Shown: positions 1 through 11,311 of the stretch, in pieces | How positions within the stretch are numbered: position 1 is the first letter of the stretch | Layout: every line of letters begins with the position of its first letter | Assembly: GCA_005406025.1 (NCBI GenBank) | Contig: BGZK01001551.1 | Coordinates: 1-64,000, forward strand | Source of the DNA: Eumeta japonica | Taxonomy: Eukaryota > Arthropoda > Insecta > Lepidoptera > Psychidae | Length of the DNA stretch: 64,000 nucleotides | Direction of reading: 5' to 3' | Notes under the pieces: model-generated | Database searches by the model: none | Told to the model about the DNA's origin: nothing | Seen by the model: the letters and a program-made list of their open reading frames with translations, nothing else | Position numbers and translations under genes: made by a program

Positions 1-784
1 TTACAGTATTTTATAAGATTTGCCGGTTTCATATATTCTGTTGGTTGATCTACTTTTATTTACCTTTCTTAGAAGGCCGAACCAACTCAACGTGGCCATT
101 TTCTACTATAGTAACTATATCTTTTAAACTGCTTTATTCTATTGCATCACTATACTACATTTACCTTTCGATGACACTCTACACATACTACGCAGGGACC
201 CCTTATTTTTAATAAACCGTGATGAAGTAATTATATAATTAATTATTAATGAATATTAATTTAAGCGCCCCCTGCATTATTTAAACACCCATTCGCCGAG
301 GTAAAAGGGGGTGTACTCCGTATCTGCGTATCAAACCGTAAACATGACCATATGTCGCGTGACTTGTTCTAATTAGATTGTCTTTCAACTTGTGAGTTGT
401 ACTAAAAGTTTTGTTAATTTTCCTATAAATTGAGCCAGTATTGATTGATTTTTAGTTAAAACTAAGAACAGTCCTTACCCATACTTTCAAATACAATACA
501 TACTTAAAAGAAACATAAACTATCTTGAAAAAGATAGTTTTAATGTCGTACAATGGCACTGTTGCATTATACTGTAAAACGATATGATTTTACATAAAAC
601 TTCTTAGTATTGTGTTACAAAATACGTTGATATTAATAGCTAAGTTTAGTAAAGGCCACTTTCAAGCACAACGTGTAATCTGTCATTCATTTAATAAAAC
701 CACACCGAGTGTACCATATACATTACATGTTTTATATGCAGTACACTAATTTGATTCGATTTATGTGAACTGTGATAAGTAACA
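1..784. other. AT-rich non-coding stretch
   Basis: No coding pattern or recognised repeat is visible. A small perfect hairpin (10-bp arms, 4-nt loop) lies at 517-540 and is followed by a few T residues. It resembles a bacterial terminator but has no such meaning in this genome. Confidence 0.6.
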
Positions 785-970
785 ATCTATTGGTTTCTTG
801 TAGTCTTTTGATGAGCAAATGAGTATCCGAACTACTAGAGAGTATGTGATCACCATTGCCCATGGACACTGGCACCCCTAGTAGAGAAGTCGCTAGTGCG
901 TTGCCGACCTTTTAGGAAAAGATAGGATGTCTGTGGCTGGTAGGATGATGTAGAGGGGGAGTGGTCCTCC
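785..970 (+). mobile_element. Lepidopteran interspersed repeat with CCCATGGACA core (copy 1)
   Basis: A non-coding short repeat. It contains GATCACCATTGCCCATGGAC, then GTGCGTTGCCGACCTTTTAG, then a G-rich tail with GATGTAGAGGGGGAGTGG. The same ordered blocks recur at 60.3 kb on the plus strand and at 56.2 kb on the minus strand, and a core fragment recurs at 59.4 kb. From memory, this core is one of the commonest interspersed repeats in moths and butterflies. I cannot assign it to SINE or MITE because no clear termini are visible. Confidence 0.7.
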
Positions 971-1044
971 GGCTAACCATCTAAAACTATCTTTTTAGTT
1001 TGAACAATATTTGACTATATACCAATGATAAGTTTTATTTAATT

Positions 1045-1330
1045 TAATTCACACATGAAAATTTATTATAGATAAAAAATGTAGAAATTTTTAAAAGAAG
1101 TAATGATCGACATATACACAGTACCGGAAATAAAAATAATCAGTGTTTACAAGTTAGTCAACAATGCAAAGTCACTAATTCATTTAGAGGGCTCTGTTCA
1201 ATAGGGTTCCTGTGGATATACAAGATTTGCCCTTATATAAATTTAAGAATATTATTAAACAATCACTGAGTAAAAAGGGTATTAAGCATTTTCCCAAGAT
1301 TCACAAGGCAAATATCGAATAATAATATCA
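1045..1330 (+). mobile_element. Non-LTR retrotransposon 3' fragment (C-terminus of ORF2), decayed
   Basis: From 1197 the plus strand reads FNRVPVDIQDLPLYKFKNII and then KQSLSKKG. This is the conserved end of the reverse-transcriptase polyprotein of a common lepidopteran non-LTR family; compare FYNKIP...KFKxxVKxxLxxKxYY. The motif SFRGLC just upstream is in another frame, so a small indel separates them. Sequence from about 1045 (ATGAAAATTTATTATAG) resembles the decayed C-terminal part of the element at 18.2-19.4 kb. It is 5'-truncated and non-functional. It lies about 75 bp after the interspersed repeat copy at 785-970. Confidence 0.65.
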
Positions 1331-2250
1331 AATATCAAATAGCAAATATCAAATAGGAATAAGTGGTTCGACTTCTTACAAGGCTGTGTCATTCATCAAT
1401 AATTTTGTATTTACTTTGTGTATGCAACATGAAATGAGAAAAAAAGCGACCTTTAAGGTTTTTAATTGTTATTTTTGAGAGTAAACTCCATTCCGAACGT
1501 GTGGTAAAGTATGAAAATACAAAATATTATAATATATTTGAAATTATATTTCATAACTTATGAAATAAAGATATTTTAATATTTGAATTTCAATTAATAT
1601 TAGTCCTACAAGTTAGGAACAAAGACGATACATGCAACCGTTTAATATTGACGTCGCGAGTCAGAAACAATCAGCTAATCATAAAATGCCGTATGAATGT
1701 ACTCTATTCATAAACGTCTATTCCCTAATCTCCGACACGCTTCGTCCGCTATAAAACTCCACATTGACGACTCTACAGCGCCGCGCGATGAGACCCATCA
1801 CGCCCTATAGGTACGGCGTACGCGCATGTGAAGGGGTGTGTCCCATAAAACCGTCCCTAATTAAATGGCCTACGAACAACGACACCACAATGGGCGCCGA
1901 AATTTATGGGTGTCCGCTGTGAGTACTTACGTTTCTTATTTTATGGGAAAAGCTGCGGTTTAAAAGTTTTAAGTCATTTGGCAGGTGAGAGCGCGGCGCG
2001 TGTGAAAACGTCCATTCTATAATCAAAACCGGTTTATTTTGCAGCAGTCATCAACCGGCGGCGTCCGGCCGTCTGTTCTGATGGCGAGTTTAGTGGAATC
2101 GTTGAAAATAAACATCATTTACCGATAAATTATATATTTTTTTTTACTGCTTTGTCTTCAAAATGCCATTATTAATTGATTATTTAATCTTTCTTGGCTT
2201 TGCTTTATTATTGTACTATTCTAATAATTAATATCTTAACTTTACCATCA
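1331..2250. other. Non-coding stretch with a GC-richer block
   Basis: Starts beside short AAATATCAAATA-type tandem motifs (about 1310-1360). A GC-richer block runs from about 1640 to 2080 with many CpGs. It contains CTATAAAAC at 1749-1757, which resembles a TATA box, and a CAG/GTGAGA donor-like site near 1983. No ORF links these sites, so no gene is called. Confidence 0.5.
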
Positions 2251-2267
2251 CAATAAATATACAAAAC

Positions 2268-2660
2268 ATGGTATATGTCAAGACATATATAGAATTGTTC
2301 CGAAAAATAGGGAAATCCATAAATAACATTAACACTAGATATAAGAACGATCTTGCTGCTCATAAAACCCGTCTAAGCAAAGTTAACAAATCATGTAAGG
2401 GGCAATGTGTGTGCTTTTGTAATAAGATTCCAGTTGAAATTCAAAATTTGTCATTTTACGTATTTAAAAATTTCTTTAAAAGAAAGTTATATGGCAAGGA
2501 CTATTATACCGTGTTTGAATATTTTAATGAAAAAAAACCCATGGGATTGAACTGCTCGGCTATCGGATTATTTCATATTATTTTGTTATTACTAAGTGTT
2601 GTACTAAATTATTAATTATTTTGTATCGACAAGTAAAAAAGAGCAAACCTTTTTTTTTTA
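2268..2660 (+). pseudogene. Non-LTR retrotransposon ORF2 C-terminus, 5'-truncated copy
   Basis: A 115-codon open frame (2268-2615) that is not an independent gene. It is the last part of a non-LTR reverse-transcriptase ORF, the zone after the polymerase domain. Visible motifs are RLSKVNKSCKGQC, NKIPVEIQNLSFYVFKNFFK and KRKLYGKDYYTVFEYFNEK. The same block occurs at 25.9-26.4 kb (minus) and 36.7-37.1 kb (plus). In those copies RFYNK replaces CFCNK here, and a normal 3' UTR follows. The start codon at 2268 is internal to the parent protein. The copy breaks off near 2660 in a T-run inside the 3' UTR, where a second partial copy begins. Confidence 0.85.
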
Positions 2661-2975
2661 ATGGAGTTATATATGTACCAAGGACTTTTACACCGTGTCT
2701 AAATATGCCAATGAAAAAAAGCCCATAGATTTGAACTACTCGATAGTCAGGTTGCCCCATATTATTATAATGACGACTAAATTATTAATTACTTCATACT
2801 TGTACTGATGAATAAATAAAGAGCAACCCTTGAGTTTCTTGGCCATTATTCTCAAGGTGAATCAGCATTTGTAATAAATGATACACTCGAAAAAGAATTT
2901 GTTAATGACGCATTTCAATTGTAATTTAATTATCTATGACATAAAGATCTTTTTTGATTTTCATTATAGATATTT
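2661..2975 (+). mobile_element. Second, tandem 3'-end unit of the same non-LTR element
   Basis: After the T-run at 2651-2660 the sequence returns to the coding end of the element. AGTTATATATGTACCAAGG matches AGTTATATGGCAAGG of the first unit, and CACCGTGTCTAAATATGCCA matches ACCGTGTTTGAATATTTTA. It then continues through a full-length 3' UTR with CTTGAGTTTCTTGG, CTCAAGGTGAATCAGCATTTG and a terminal ATAAAGATCTTTTTT. No open frame is preserved. The unit is therefore a partial head-to-tail duplication of about the last 30 codons plus the 3' UTR. Confidence 0.75.
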
Positions 2976-4869
2976 AAAATTTAAAGAGTACAACACGCTA
3001 ATATACAAAACAGTTATTGTTACTAAAAACTTTTGTTTCTAGTTATGACTCTTAGTCCTATCTTCAAATTTACCTCATATGTTTACTTCTTTTTAGAGCG
3101 ATAAGAGAGCTTGTTATTTTTTCTACTTTTATTTATATAAGTCAACACAAAATCACCTTAAAACTAATTTTGACTTATATAACGAACCAATTAATTCTAA
3201 AATGTTATAGATGCTATAAATATCAGTATCGACTTCGTGCATTGAATTTACACAAACGCGTGCATCTAGACTGTCAATTACTCCTATGCGCCCATTTTAT
3301 AGTAATATATGATTTATGGCATATAAATCTATAATGGTTATTTGTACATTTATTATTATTTTTTACTTAAAAATCTGTATCGTAATATTTATTGACCTGC
3401 TTTGCACTGTATAGTTCAATTAGATTGATTAATTTTACGGTATAAACTGCATATTCCTTTCATTCTAAGAAGGAAATCGAAGACTTAAATAATCCAAATT
3501 AGACAATGACAATTTTTTTTTCTGTATAAGGCATTTCAAATTCGTTTAAAGATAGAACTTCAAATTTTCTATTTTATTTCTAGCTTTGTTAAAATTACGT
3601 CACAAACTGAGAGTTTTATCAATCAGTTTCTAAAAAATCATTCCTAATATTAATCAGTAATGTATAATGAAGTGAATTGAATCGTGTATATGCGGAATTC
3701 ATTAGAATTTATTTGTCAATTTTATTTTCTGTTTATAATTTCTCTATGTTCAACGTGATTATCCAAAAGATACAATTTTTTATAATTTTGGAAGAAGTCC
3801 CATTGAACGAAAACATTTTCATTCCAATAAGATTTTATGAATAAATAACGAGAGAAATTTGATTTCTAACAAGAAAAATCATTACGTGTACCTGCACTAC
3901 TTACTAGAAAAATTGTAAAAAAGTCTGCTCAGACAAGTTAAGTCATATAAGTAGAATTATCAGAATATCAACATTAACTTCAATGGGAATTGCGACTGCT
4001 TTAACAAATTTATAGTGGTTATAACTTTATAAACACTGCAAATTTCATTAGTGCCTTTTTCCCAAAATGGCAAAACAAACATATTATTTATGGGAGATGT
4101 ACCTAGTCCAAAATTTTCACACGACAACACTTCGAACACCATAACTTATATAAAATTACTGTTCCGAAAATGTCGTCGTGCTAAGTATTTACGTAGAAAA
4201 CATCGCAGTAAAAAGTTATTCACGAGAAAAATCTGCTGAATGAAAGTGGAACCATCAACTTCGCTGAAAATCGTGTGTATAAATTACGAATACAGTATAA
4301 AGAAAGTGCATTTCAAGGCTGCAGCGTGTTGATATAGACAGAAGAATAGGTGGGCATGCAAAAAAATTCTTAACCTATGATCTGTTTTAGATCTGTATCC
4401 AAATACTTAACGGAAAACGAATTGCATTTTTTAAAGGTCATAAATCACCAACTTATTTCCGTTTTATATCTGTGCATGTGTTGCCTTATAGTAAACTTAT
4501 TGTAGTCACTGCACTAGAGCTTCGGCTCGAGCTTAAGGACTGGCCGAGATATTGTAAGCTCGTATTGACTACTGCATCCAAAAATGAATCGAAAGAAGCC
4601 AAGCGGTTCACTCACAGCCGATCAATGTATTAAACGTGACTTAGTTCCCGCCCACCGCGCGCGTTTCGCCCCGCTCCACAGCTACCATGACTCTAACGAT
4701 AAAGCTGTCGTTTGTACTGTACAGTATTTTATTCATTCATTCTGTTGTTTGTGCCAGTTAATTTTTAATTCGAATTTGCTGGCCCGGCAGACGTTGTTAT
4801 GTACTTCCTTGTTGGTAGCTTGCACACATAGTTTATATCCGCAGCTCCGCCAGTATAGACATAGAATGA
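2976..4869. other. AT-rich non-coding stretch
   Basis: I see no convincing gene or repeat. Composition rises in GC between about 4500 and 4700. A 117-codon ORF beginning at 4584 overlaps that block but has no recognisable domain and runs into the repeat block that follows. Confidence 0.5.
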
Positions 4870-5280
4870 ATTTCTTCATCTTTTGTATCGATCAATGTAA
4901 ATCGCAATCCTGGTCTTGTTTTCGGCTCCGATCCTAGACACACTTTTAATTTTGATCCCTACCCCAAACTCATTTTCGATCTCAATCCCTTCTCAGTTTC
5001 GGCCGCGTCCCCGCTTTCGCTTGTGTTTCTACTCCCGTCTTCGATTTTGTTCCCCATCCCGTTTTCGATTCTGATTCCCGCTACGAGACACGATTTCAAT
5101 TTGAATGAAATCAAGGGCATTAGTTCCTTTGTCTTTTGCATTTTGATCTCGATCAGGCGCTCGTTTCTAATGCCGTTCACATTCTCAATTTTTTCCCAGG
5201 TCTCGTTCTCAATTTCGCTACCGGTACTGACTCTCGATTCTGCTTCCCGTCCTGTTTTCACTTTCGATGCTGCTGCCGCT
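4870..5280 (+). repeat. Degenerate pyrimidine-rich satellite with 6-bp period
   Basis: About 400 bp of loosely repeated TTCGAT/TTCCCN/TCTCGN hexamers and their dodecamer combinations, for example TTTTCGATTCTGATTCCCG and TTCTCAATTTCGCTACCGG. The plus strand is strongly pyrimidine-rich. Because the period is a multiple of three, all frames stay open and give long overlapping ORFs on both strands (4959-5342). The minus-strand product is rich in E, N, G and R dipeptide-like repeats, as expected from such a satellite and not from a folded protein. Similar shorter tracts occur at 12.93-13.03 kb and, inverted, at 50.88-50.97 kb. Confidence 0.65.
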
Positions 5281-8200
5281 TTAAATCTACATCGTACTAT
5301 TGTTTTAAAATATTTAAAGTAATGAATTTAAATTTAATGTAAAGCGATTTTGTGAACAATATTTTTGTCAATCTGTCTTATGCCAATTATTGAAGAGTGG
5401 AGGTTTAGGAAAATAAATTAGTAAATATTTTTGGATAACTAAACCTGAAAAAAGTTAAAAGATAAATTCAAAAATTTCTTTGGAATAATTCCAAAAATAA
5501 ATTTAGATCTTAACAACTACGACCTCTGTCGGGATAAAAACTATCCTATCTCTCAAGTTGGAACCAATACACAACGTGCGCGAAATTTTATTAAGATGCG
5601 TTACGTATTTTCCGAATTCGTCGGGGACGAACATCGTGATACGAGATTTTATATATTTCAGATCGTTTGATTGAAATGATCGAAGTTGTTAGAGAATTTT
5701 TCTCATTTTTTCGAATTAAATAGATAAGACCTTTTTCAATTCAAGATTAATTTAGAAGAAAGTACCTATCACAATTTATAAGTTATGGGGAGTAAACTTC
5801 CTATGATGTAGTCATTTAAGTCGATGTACTAAAAATTTTAATAAGCTGTCTATTTATGTGTATACTACAAAAACACCAGATTATTTATTGAAAATTGTCA
5901 ACAATATAGTATTATAGTGTACGGCAGTAAAATAATTAGTATTTCAACAATGGAATAATTGATAATTGAACTATTTGTTTGATATGATTAAAGAATTCTA
6001 TGGTTTTTGGGACAATAAAAAAAAACAACTAATATAGAAAAAGTGTAACATACCTTTAGAAAACAACTTAATGTGCATTATAACGCAGGACAATATTATA
6101 AATATTTTCAAACTCTTCGAGCTTAAAAACATTATTGCTTACATTTTAGAGTTCTTTCAACCCGAATAAATAATTTGGTCACTTTAAGCTCTTTGCACTC
6201 GATGTTATCATTGTTATTTTACATAACTATGTAAAATATGTATGTATTTGTATGTAAAAAACATATGTTTTATATGTATCTACATATAAAATAAAAAAAA
6301 AATATTTACTTTAATATTTTGTTAGATATTTATTTGTAGTATTCATTGTAGTTTGTTCAGTACACAAAATAATTTAAAACGTATTACATTCAAGATTCAA
6401 AGATATTTTAGAAAAAATCCTTTTTTAAACTTCGCCAAGGATTTGTCTCTACACTTTTTACTCGCATTCAAAATACCTTCTGTACTCGCCCTCGCTGCTG
6501 TGGTCTCAACACAACAAAAGTGGTCATCGAGTGCTCTTTATAAAAAAAGTATGAATTTGTATTGACGAGCCGACACGCCGCAAAATGTACACGAAAACGC
6601 GTTTTTTTTTTTTTATCGTAGTTTTTACCTTAATAACATCATCCATCAACACTTTTGTTTGAAGTTGAATGAATCACTGGTTTTACTCATTTTAGTTTTT
6701 CTAAGTCTGGATCCGCACAATTGTGTTTATTACTTGTGTGAAATAAATATGATTTCTTATTTATTTCTTGTCAATTTGAATTGTATACTATAATTAACAT
6801 ATTTAATGGCATATTAAATACACTTTTGCTAACACAGTCTACGTGGAAATATCATTGAAAATTCTACGTAACAGTGAAAAGTAAGCCTAACCCTTTTCGT
6901 CCGTACAATCGAAAATAGTTATCTACGAACAGACAGTAACTGCCGAATTATACATTTTGCTTCCTGTGAGCTTCCAAATGGACGGTTACGTTGCTACGGC
7001 TTCACTGTCGCGGGGCGCGCGCTCTGTACACTGCCGCTTTTATATTCATTGCATTATATTGATAAAAGAATAACTTCGTGGTTTCTTTGGAAATGGGTAA
7101 TCACTGGAAGTGTTCGACTCATATAAAAAAAAATTGGAAATGAAACGCTTTCGGATATAGTTTATTTATTATTAATATCATTACCTGTGGTGTAACTCGT
7201 CTTCAATATTGTATGTATAAACTGACAAGTGCGTTAATTTATTCAAATCACTATTTGAAATGTAATATTATTCTCTCTATTATAAACAAAAATAAATAAA
7301 TATCCACCAGTGTTTCACTGTAATTTTAAAAGAAGCAGAATTGTTTAAAAAGTTAATAATTATAAAAATATTTATTCATATAGAATAGGTGTAGCGTAGC
7401 TCAATAAACTTTATTAAATTTATAAACTTTCATTCAAAGGTTATGATATATATATGCCAACAATTATTAGCTATTTAGTTAACAATGCATCAGATTCGCA
7501 TATATTGAAATTATATCATTCCATAAAGACACGTCAATTTGTTTACAACACGGATCACAATGAAAATTTGCATGACAGACGGGTATTAAATACATTTTTG
7601 ACGCGTAGACGCGCGCATGAGTGCGTGTGGATCTAGCATAACCAGTTTGGGAGTAGAAGTTTACTAGTTCCGAGGCACGGTCAAGAGTATGTATGATTTA
7701 TTAAAAAAATATTGTGTGCTCATGCAAGTATTTGTATTTGACGAAAATTCATTAAATATTGAATTAAATGCAAAATAGTGGTTTTGATTGTGCTATTGTT
7801 TTTCATTTCGATCAAATAATAGTGTCGTAATAAATTTGATATGTTTGATGGTCGTTCTGTTTGTTTATTTGTTTGTATGCGCAGTCTTAACTCCGAAGAG
7901 AATGAATGACATTGTTTTATTTTTCTGTTTGCTTTGTTTCTATGATCTTTCATTTAATCACGATCATTATTAGTGATGAAGGTCTATCGTATCTAAAATT
8001 TTTAATATTATTCAGTGATTTTATGATGTTTGATGATAAGAACTATAAACTACAGTAGCGGGTAATACCCTCTTGGATATCAGCCGTTACGGTAGATAGA
8101 AAATTCCAATTTGAACATTTGTCATGTAAATTTTAGTTAAAAAACTCACATCCATGAAGGTCTGTTGATAAATAAAATAATACTTCTGGGGCTTATCTCT

Positions 8201-10139
8201 TACCTATCATCTACTGATACCGAGCGCTAGTCGTAACTTTGAACAATAATAATGTTATTTTGGTTTATAAAGGTACTTAGGATGCTACCGTTAAATATTG
8301 ACGAATAACTTATCTCAATTAAGAATTCATTAATAGCATATATTTTTAATGTAACTAACTATTACACATTGCAGCCACAACAATGTTTCACAGCATCTTA
8401 TCATATGTTCTTGTTAATATTGTAATTACGTAATAAACATAATTTTAATTGTATATTTGAGGAGCTAAATACCATATCAATTCGTGTGTTCTGAAGATTT
8501 TGTAATTGTAACTACGGTTTACAATTTCTAATGCAATTTTTTTTAAACTTGTAATCGAATTCATACACAAACTCATTTAACAATTTTCCAAGTTCGATTG
8601 TAACGGTGTGTGTGTTCAAAATTTTATAAAAACCTTCACTTCAATCTCATGATTATTAAAAAAGAATTTGTCTTTGTAACAGTCTTTCAAATCCACGTTT
8701 CTGTATTCCGTAGAATATGCTATGGCTGACAAGCGGATGCAGGTATCCTCAAAACCTGTCATCCTCAAATAAAGACAAAACTATATATTTTGAATACGTA
8801 TACCATTTATACGATTTCCCTTACTGACTCGCAATGTTTATAAATGTTCATTTAAAAACATTGGTATTGATTGTACAAGTGTCTTCTTAAAATAACAAAT
8901 GACAATGTAATAAATTTTGAGCTTAATATTCGTTGGATTTCGCAATTGGTCAATAACGACATGACAGTTTTTCGTAGTCTCAATAATAGCCGAAGCTGAC
9001 GTCCCGACAAGGGTGTAACGAAAAAAATTAGACGAATCATTTCGAATTTGCACCTCTTGTCTTGGCGGATCGCCGACAATGGGTCGCGCACCCTACTCGG
9101 CATTCGATTCTATTCATACTAAATCTCATATTAAACCCCTTTTAAATACAATCGAATAATATTTATTGGATTTTTTTTCTGTATCGATACGCTCCGAATT
9201 GCAATTGCATCGCTGTGTAATGCTCTGGATACGACAATAGCGGACGCGGAAGAAAGAAAAAAAACGAATGCAAAAAAAAAGAAATGAATGAAGATGAGGG
9301 TGCGTGATGGGTAACTTGAGGTCATATCACGCTCACCCCTATATAGCGACTATGACGTCTTATACAGTGTAGGGTTGGCAAATGCAAATTTTTTCTAAGC
9401 GAAAACGCAACTAAGTGAAAAGTATTGTACGAAAACAATTATACTAATAAGTCATGCCCATATGTTTGATTAGAAATATATTGAATATACTAATAGTCGG
9501 TGGTATTTTAATTTACACTATATAGTATAAATTTAAATAATAAGTCAAGTAATTCTAATTCTTAAAAAAATAAAAAAGGATGCATTAATAATATCTACCC
9601 TGGCTCCATTTAAATTTCCCGCACTTTTGAGGTATAGGTTGCCAAGTTATGCCATGCCATACTTATATAAAAATTGAACAACATAAAACTATCAGTGTGT
9701 ACAGAAGATTGAAAATGCTGACGCACTAAAGGGATGCCCCCTAATGTAAAATTGGTGGCCGCCATCATTTACAAAGAAAATGCTATAAAAAAAATTAATA
9801 ACAAAAGTAAAATATAAAGTTTTTTGTTACAATACGACAAAAATTTAATGTGATATATAAGATTTTCTTAGATAGTGAAATTAGAAACGACATTCATTAG
9901 TACTATTTTTGAAAATTTTTGTATTGAACTAGAGTCAATTTAACCTTAGTCTATTTGCGTAATTACTTTAAATCTTTTCAGGATTTCACGAATCAAACTT
10001 GGTTTAGAGACTGCTGTTGTCATAATAGTATAAATTGTGACGAACTATCGATTAAAAAACATTTGGTATTAATACAAATTCTTAATAATTACATGTATGA
10101 CTATTTTTTTCTCTTAATTGAAGTGAAAAATCAAAGAAA
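5281..10139. other. Long AT-rich stretch without recognisable genes
   Basis: No coding pattern is visible in any frame. A short perfect hairpin (ATTTTACATA/TATGTAAAAT, 2-nt loop) lies at 6216-6237 among TATG-rich sequence. GC is locally higher near 6950-7040, 7590-7680 and 8990-9110. These blocks contain CpG clusters but no supported exon. Confidence 0.55.
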
Positions 10140-10310
10140 TTGGAAAAACTCTAGGCCCAATAAAGCGTTTTTCCAATCGAGTGACAACCCTATGGCGGCC
10201 GGGCCGCGGGACAGGTCACGGGACACAGTCGCTGAATTCCGTGAGAACAGCCGGCACGCAGCTGATCTTCATTCCTGCACAACAACGGAATGAACGTGTT
10301 GAAAAAAATT
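10140..10310. other. Small GC-rich island
   Basis: About 120 bp of GC-rich sequence (GGCGGCCGGGCCGCGGGAC and following) in otherwise AT-rich DNA. It is open in more than one frame on both strands, including plus 9955-10293 and plus 10181-10375. I recognise no domain, and the flanking splice-like sites are weak. It could be an exon remnant, a repeat fragment or a conserved non-coding block. Confidence 0.35.
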
Positions 10311-10541
10311 GTATCACCTCTTCTTTATTATTTGTTTGTGATAAGCAAACACCATTTGTTAAAAAGGACACGTGAAGCACATATAAATCGAAAAATCGAA
10401 AAAATATAGTGATATCAGTGTCGACACTTAAATATTTATGTAAGAGTATTTAACTGTTGTTTTTTACTAAATTTTAAATTGATAAATATGTTACATATAC
10501 TAAATAGTGTATGTTAATTAAGTGATTTATTTTTATAGGAG

Positions 10542-10582
10542 TAATTCTATTAAAATCATAGATTAATTCTATTAAAATCAAA
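10542..10582 (+). repeat. 17-bp direct repeat beside twin hairpins
   Basis: TAATTCTATTAAAATCA occurs twice, at about 10542 and 10564, separated by five bases. It abuts the hairpin at 10584. Confidence 0.85.
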
Positions 10583-10583
10583 A

Positions 10584-10630
10584 TTAATATTTTACAAAAC
10601 CAAATGAAATATGGTTTTGTAAAATATTAA
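10584..10630. repeat. Perfect inverted repeat, 19-bp arms
   Basis: Arms TTAATATTTTACAAAACCA (10584-10602) and its exact complement (10612-10630) are separated by a 9-nt loop. It forms a strong AT-rich hairpin. Confidence 0.95.
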
Positions 10631-10655
10631 AAATTAGCTCTCGCTCGCAACTTAA

Positions 10656-10700
10656 TCCACGTAGACTTTGATGCAGATAATTTTCATTAAAATCTACGTG
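10656..10700. repeat. Inverted repeat, 13-bp arms
   Basis: CCACGTAGACTTT pairs with AAAATCTACGTGG with one mismatch across a 19-nt loop. It lies 25 bp after the first hairpin. The pair may be the ends of a very small non-autonomous element or of an inverted-repeat insertion. Confidence 0.9.
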
Positions 10701-11264
10701 GATAACATCTAATAATCTTTAATTTATTACTCATTATTTCTATATTACAGCCTTTAGCGATCGTTGACCAAAGCACGTAAACTATAATTATTTATTGGAA
10801 AGACTTCCATATTAATAACTATGATGGGGAACTCTTATTATTGGACCGTATTTTTTTTCAAATAAACTTGTCATCATAAGCCTCTTTAATACTGCTATTT
10901 TTAATTTTTTATTTACGTTACTCCATTATACTTTAATCTTTTTGCTGGATACCATCTTCCCTAGCTTTTTTAGACATAATTTTGACGAACAATCAATAAT
11001 AAACCAATTTTCGTTCGCGCCTCCTTTTGTGGAGATATAGAAGGATTTTCTTTATCCATGAAATCGAACGATCGCAATATTAACCACTATATCAATATAG
11101 TCAAACAAAACTCAGCTTAAACAAGTGGGAAAAAAAGATACGCATTGACTTGAGAACTTCCTCCATTTAGAAGTTGACTAAAAAATTTAACCGCGTTTCG
11201 TATGTAATATCAATGCAATGTAGAACCATAATTATCGTATTATTTTTAAACTGAAATTATTTAT

Positions 11265-11266
<2 letters not shown>
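10701..11266. other. AT-rich non-coding stretch
   Basis: Nothing recognisable is seen apart from AT-rich sequence leading into the TA microsatellite. Confidence 0.55.

Positions 11267-11308
<42 letters not shown>
11267..11308. repeat. (TA)21 microsatellite
   Basis: Uninterrupted TA dinucleotides, likely polymorphic in length. Confidence 0.98.

Positions 11309-11311
<3 letters not shown>

Noticed and set aside
517..540. Hairpin followed by T residues, like an intrinsic terminator
   Set aside because: The window is eukaryotic, and such hairpins are common in AT-rich DNA.
1749..1990. TATA-like motif followed by a donor-like CAG/GTGAGA
   Set aside because: No initiator motif at the right distance and no ORF. 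In AT-rich DNA a TATA word is weak evidence.
4959..5342. Overlapping ORFs on both strands
   Set aside because: They are produced by a 6-bp-period repeat that contains few stop codons in any frame.
10140..10310. GC-rich patch as a coding exon
   Set aside because: Several frames are open on both strands and none shows a recognisable domain or good splice sites.
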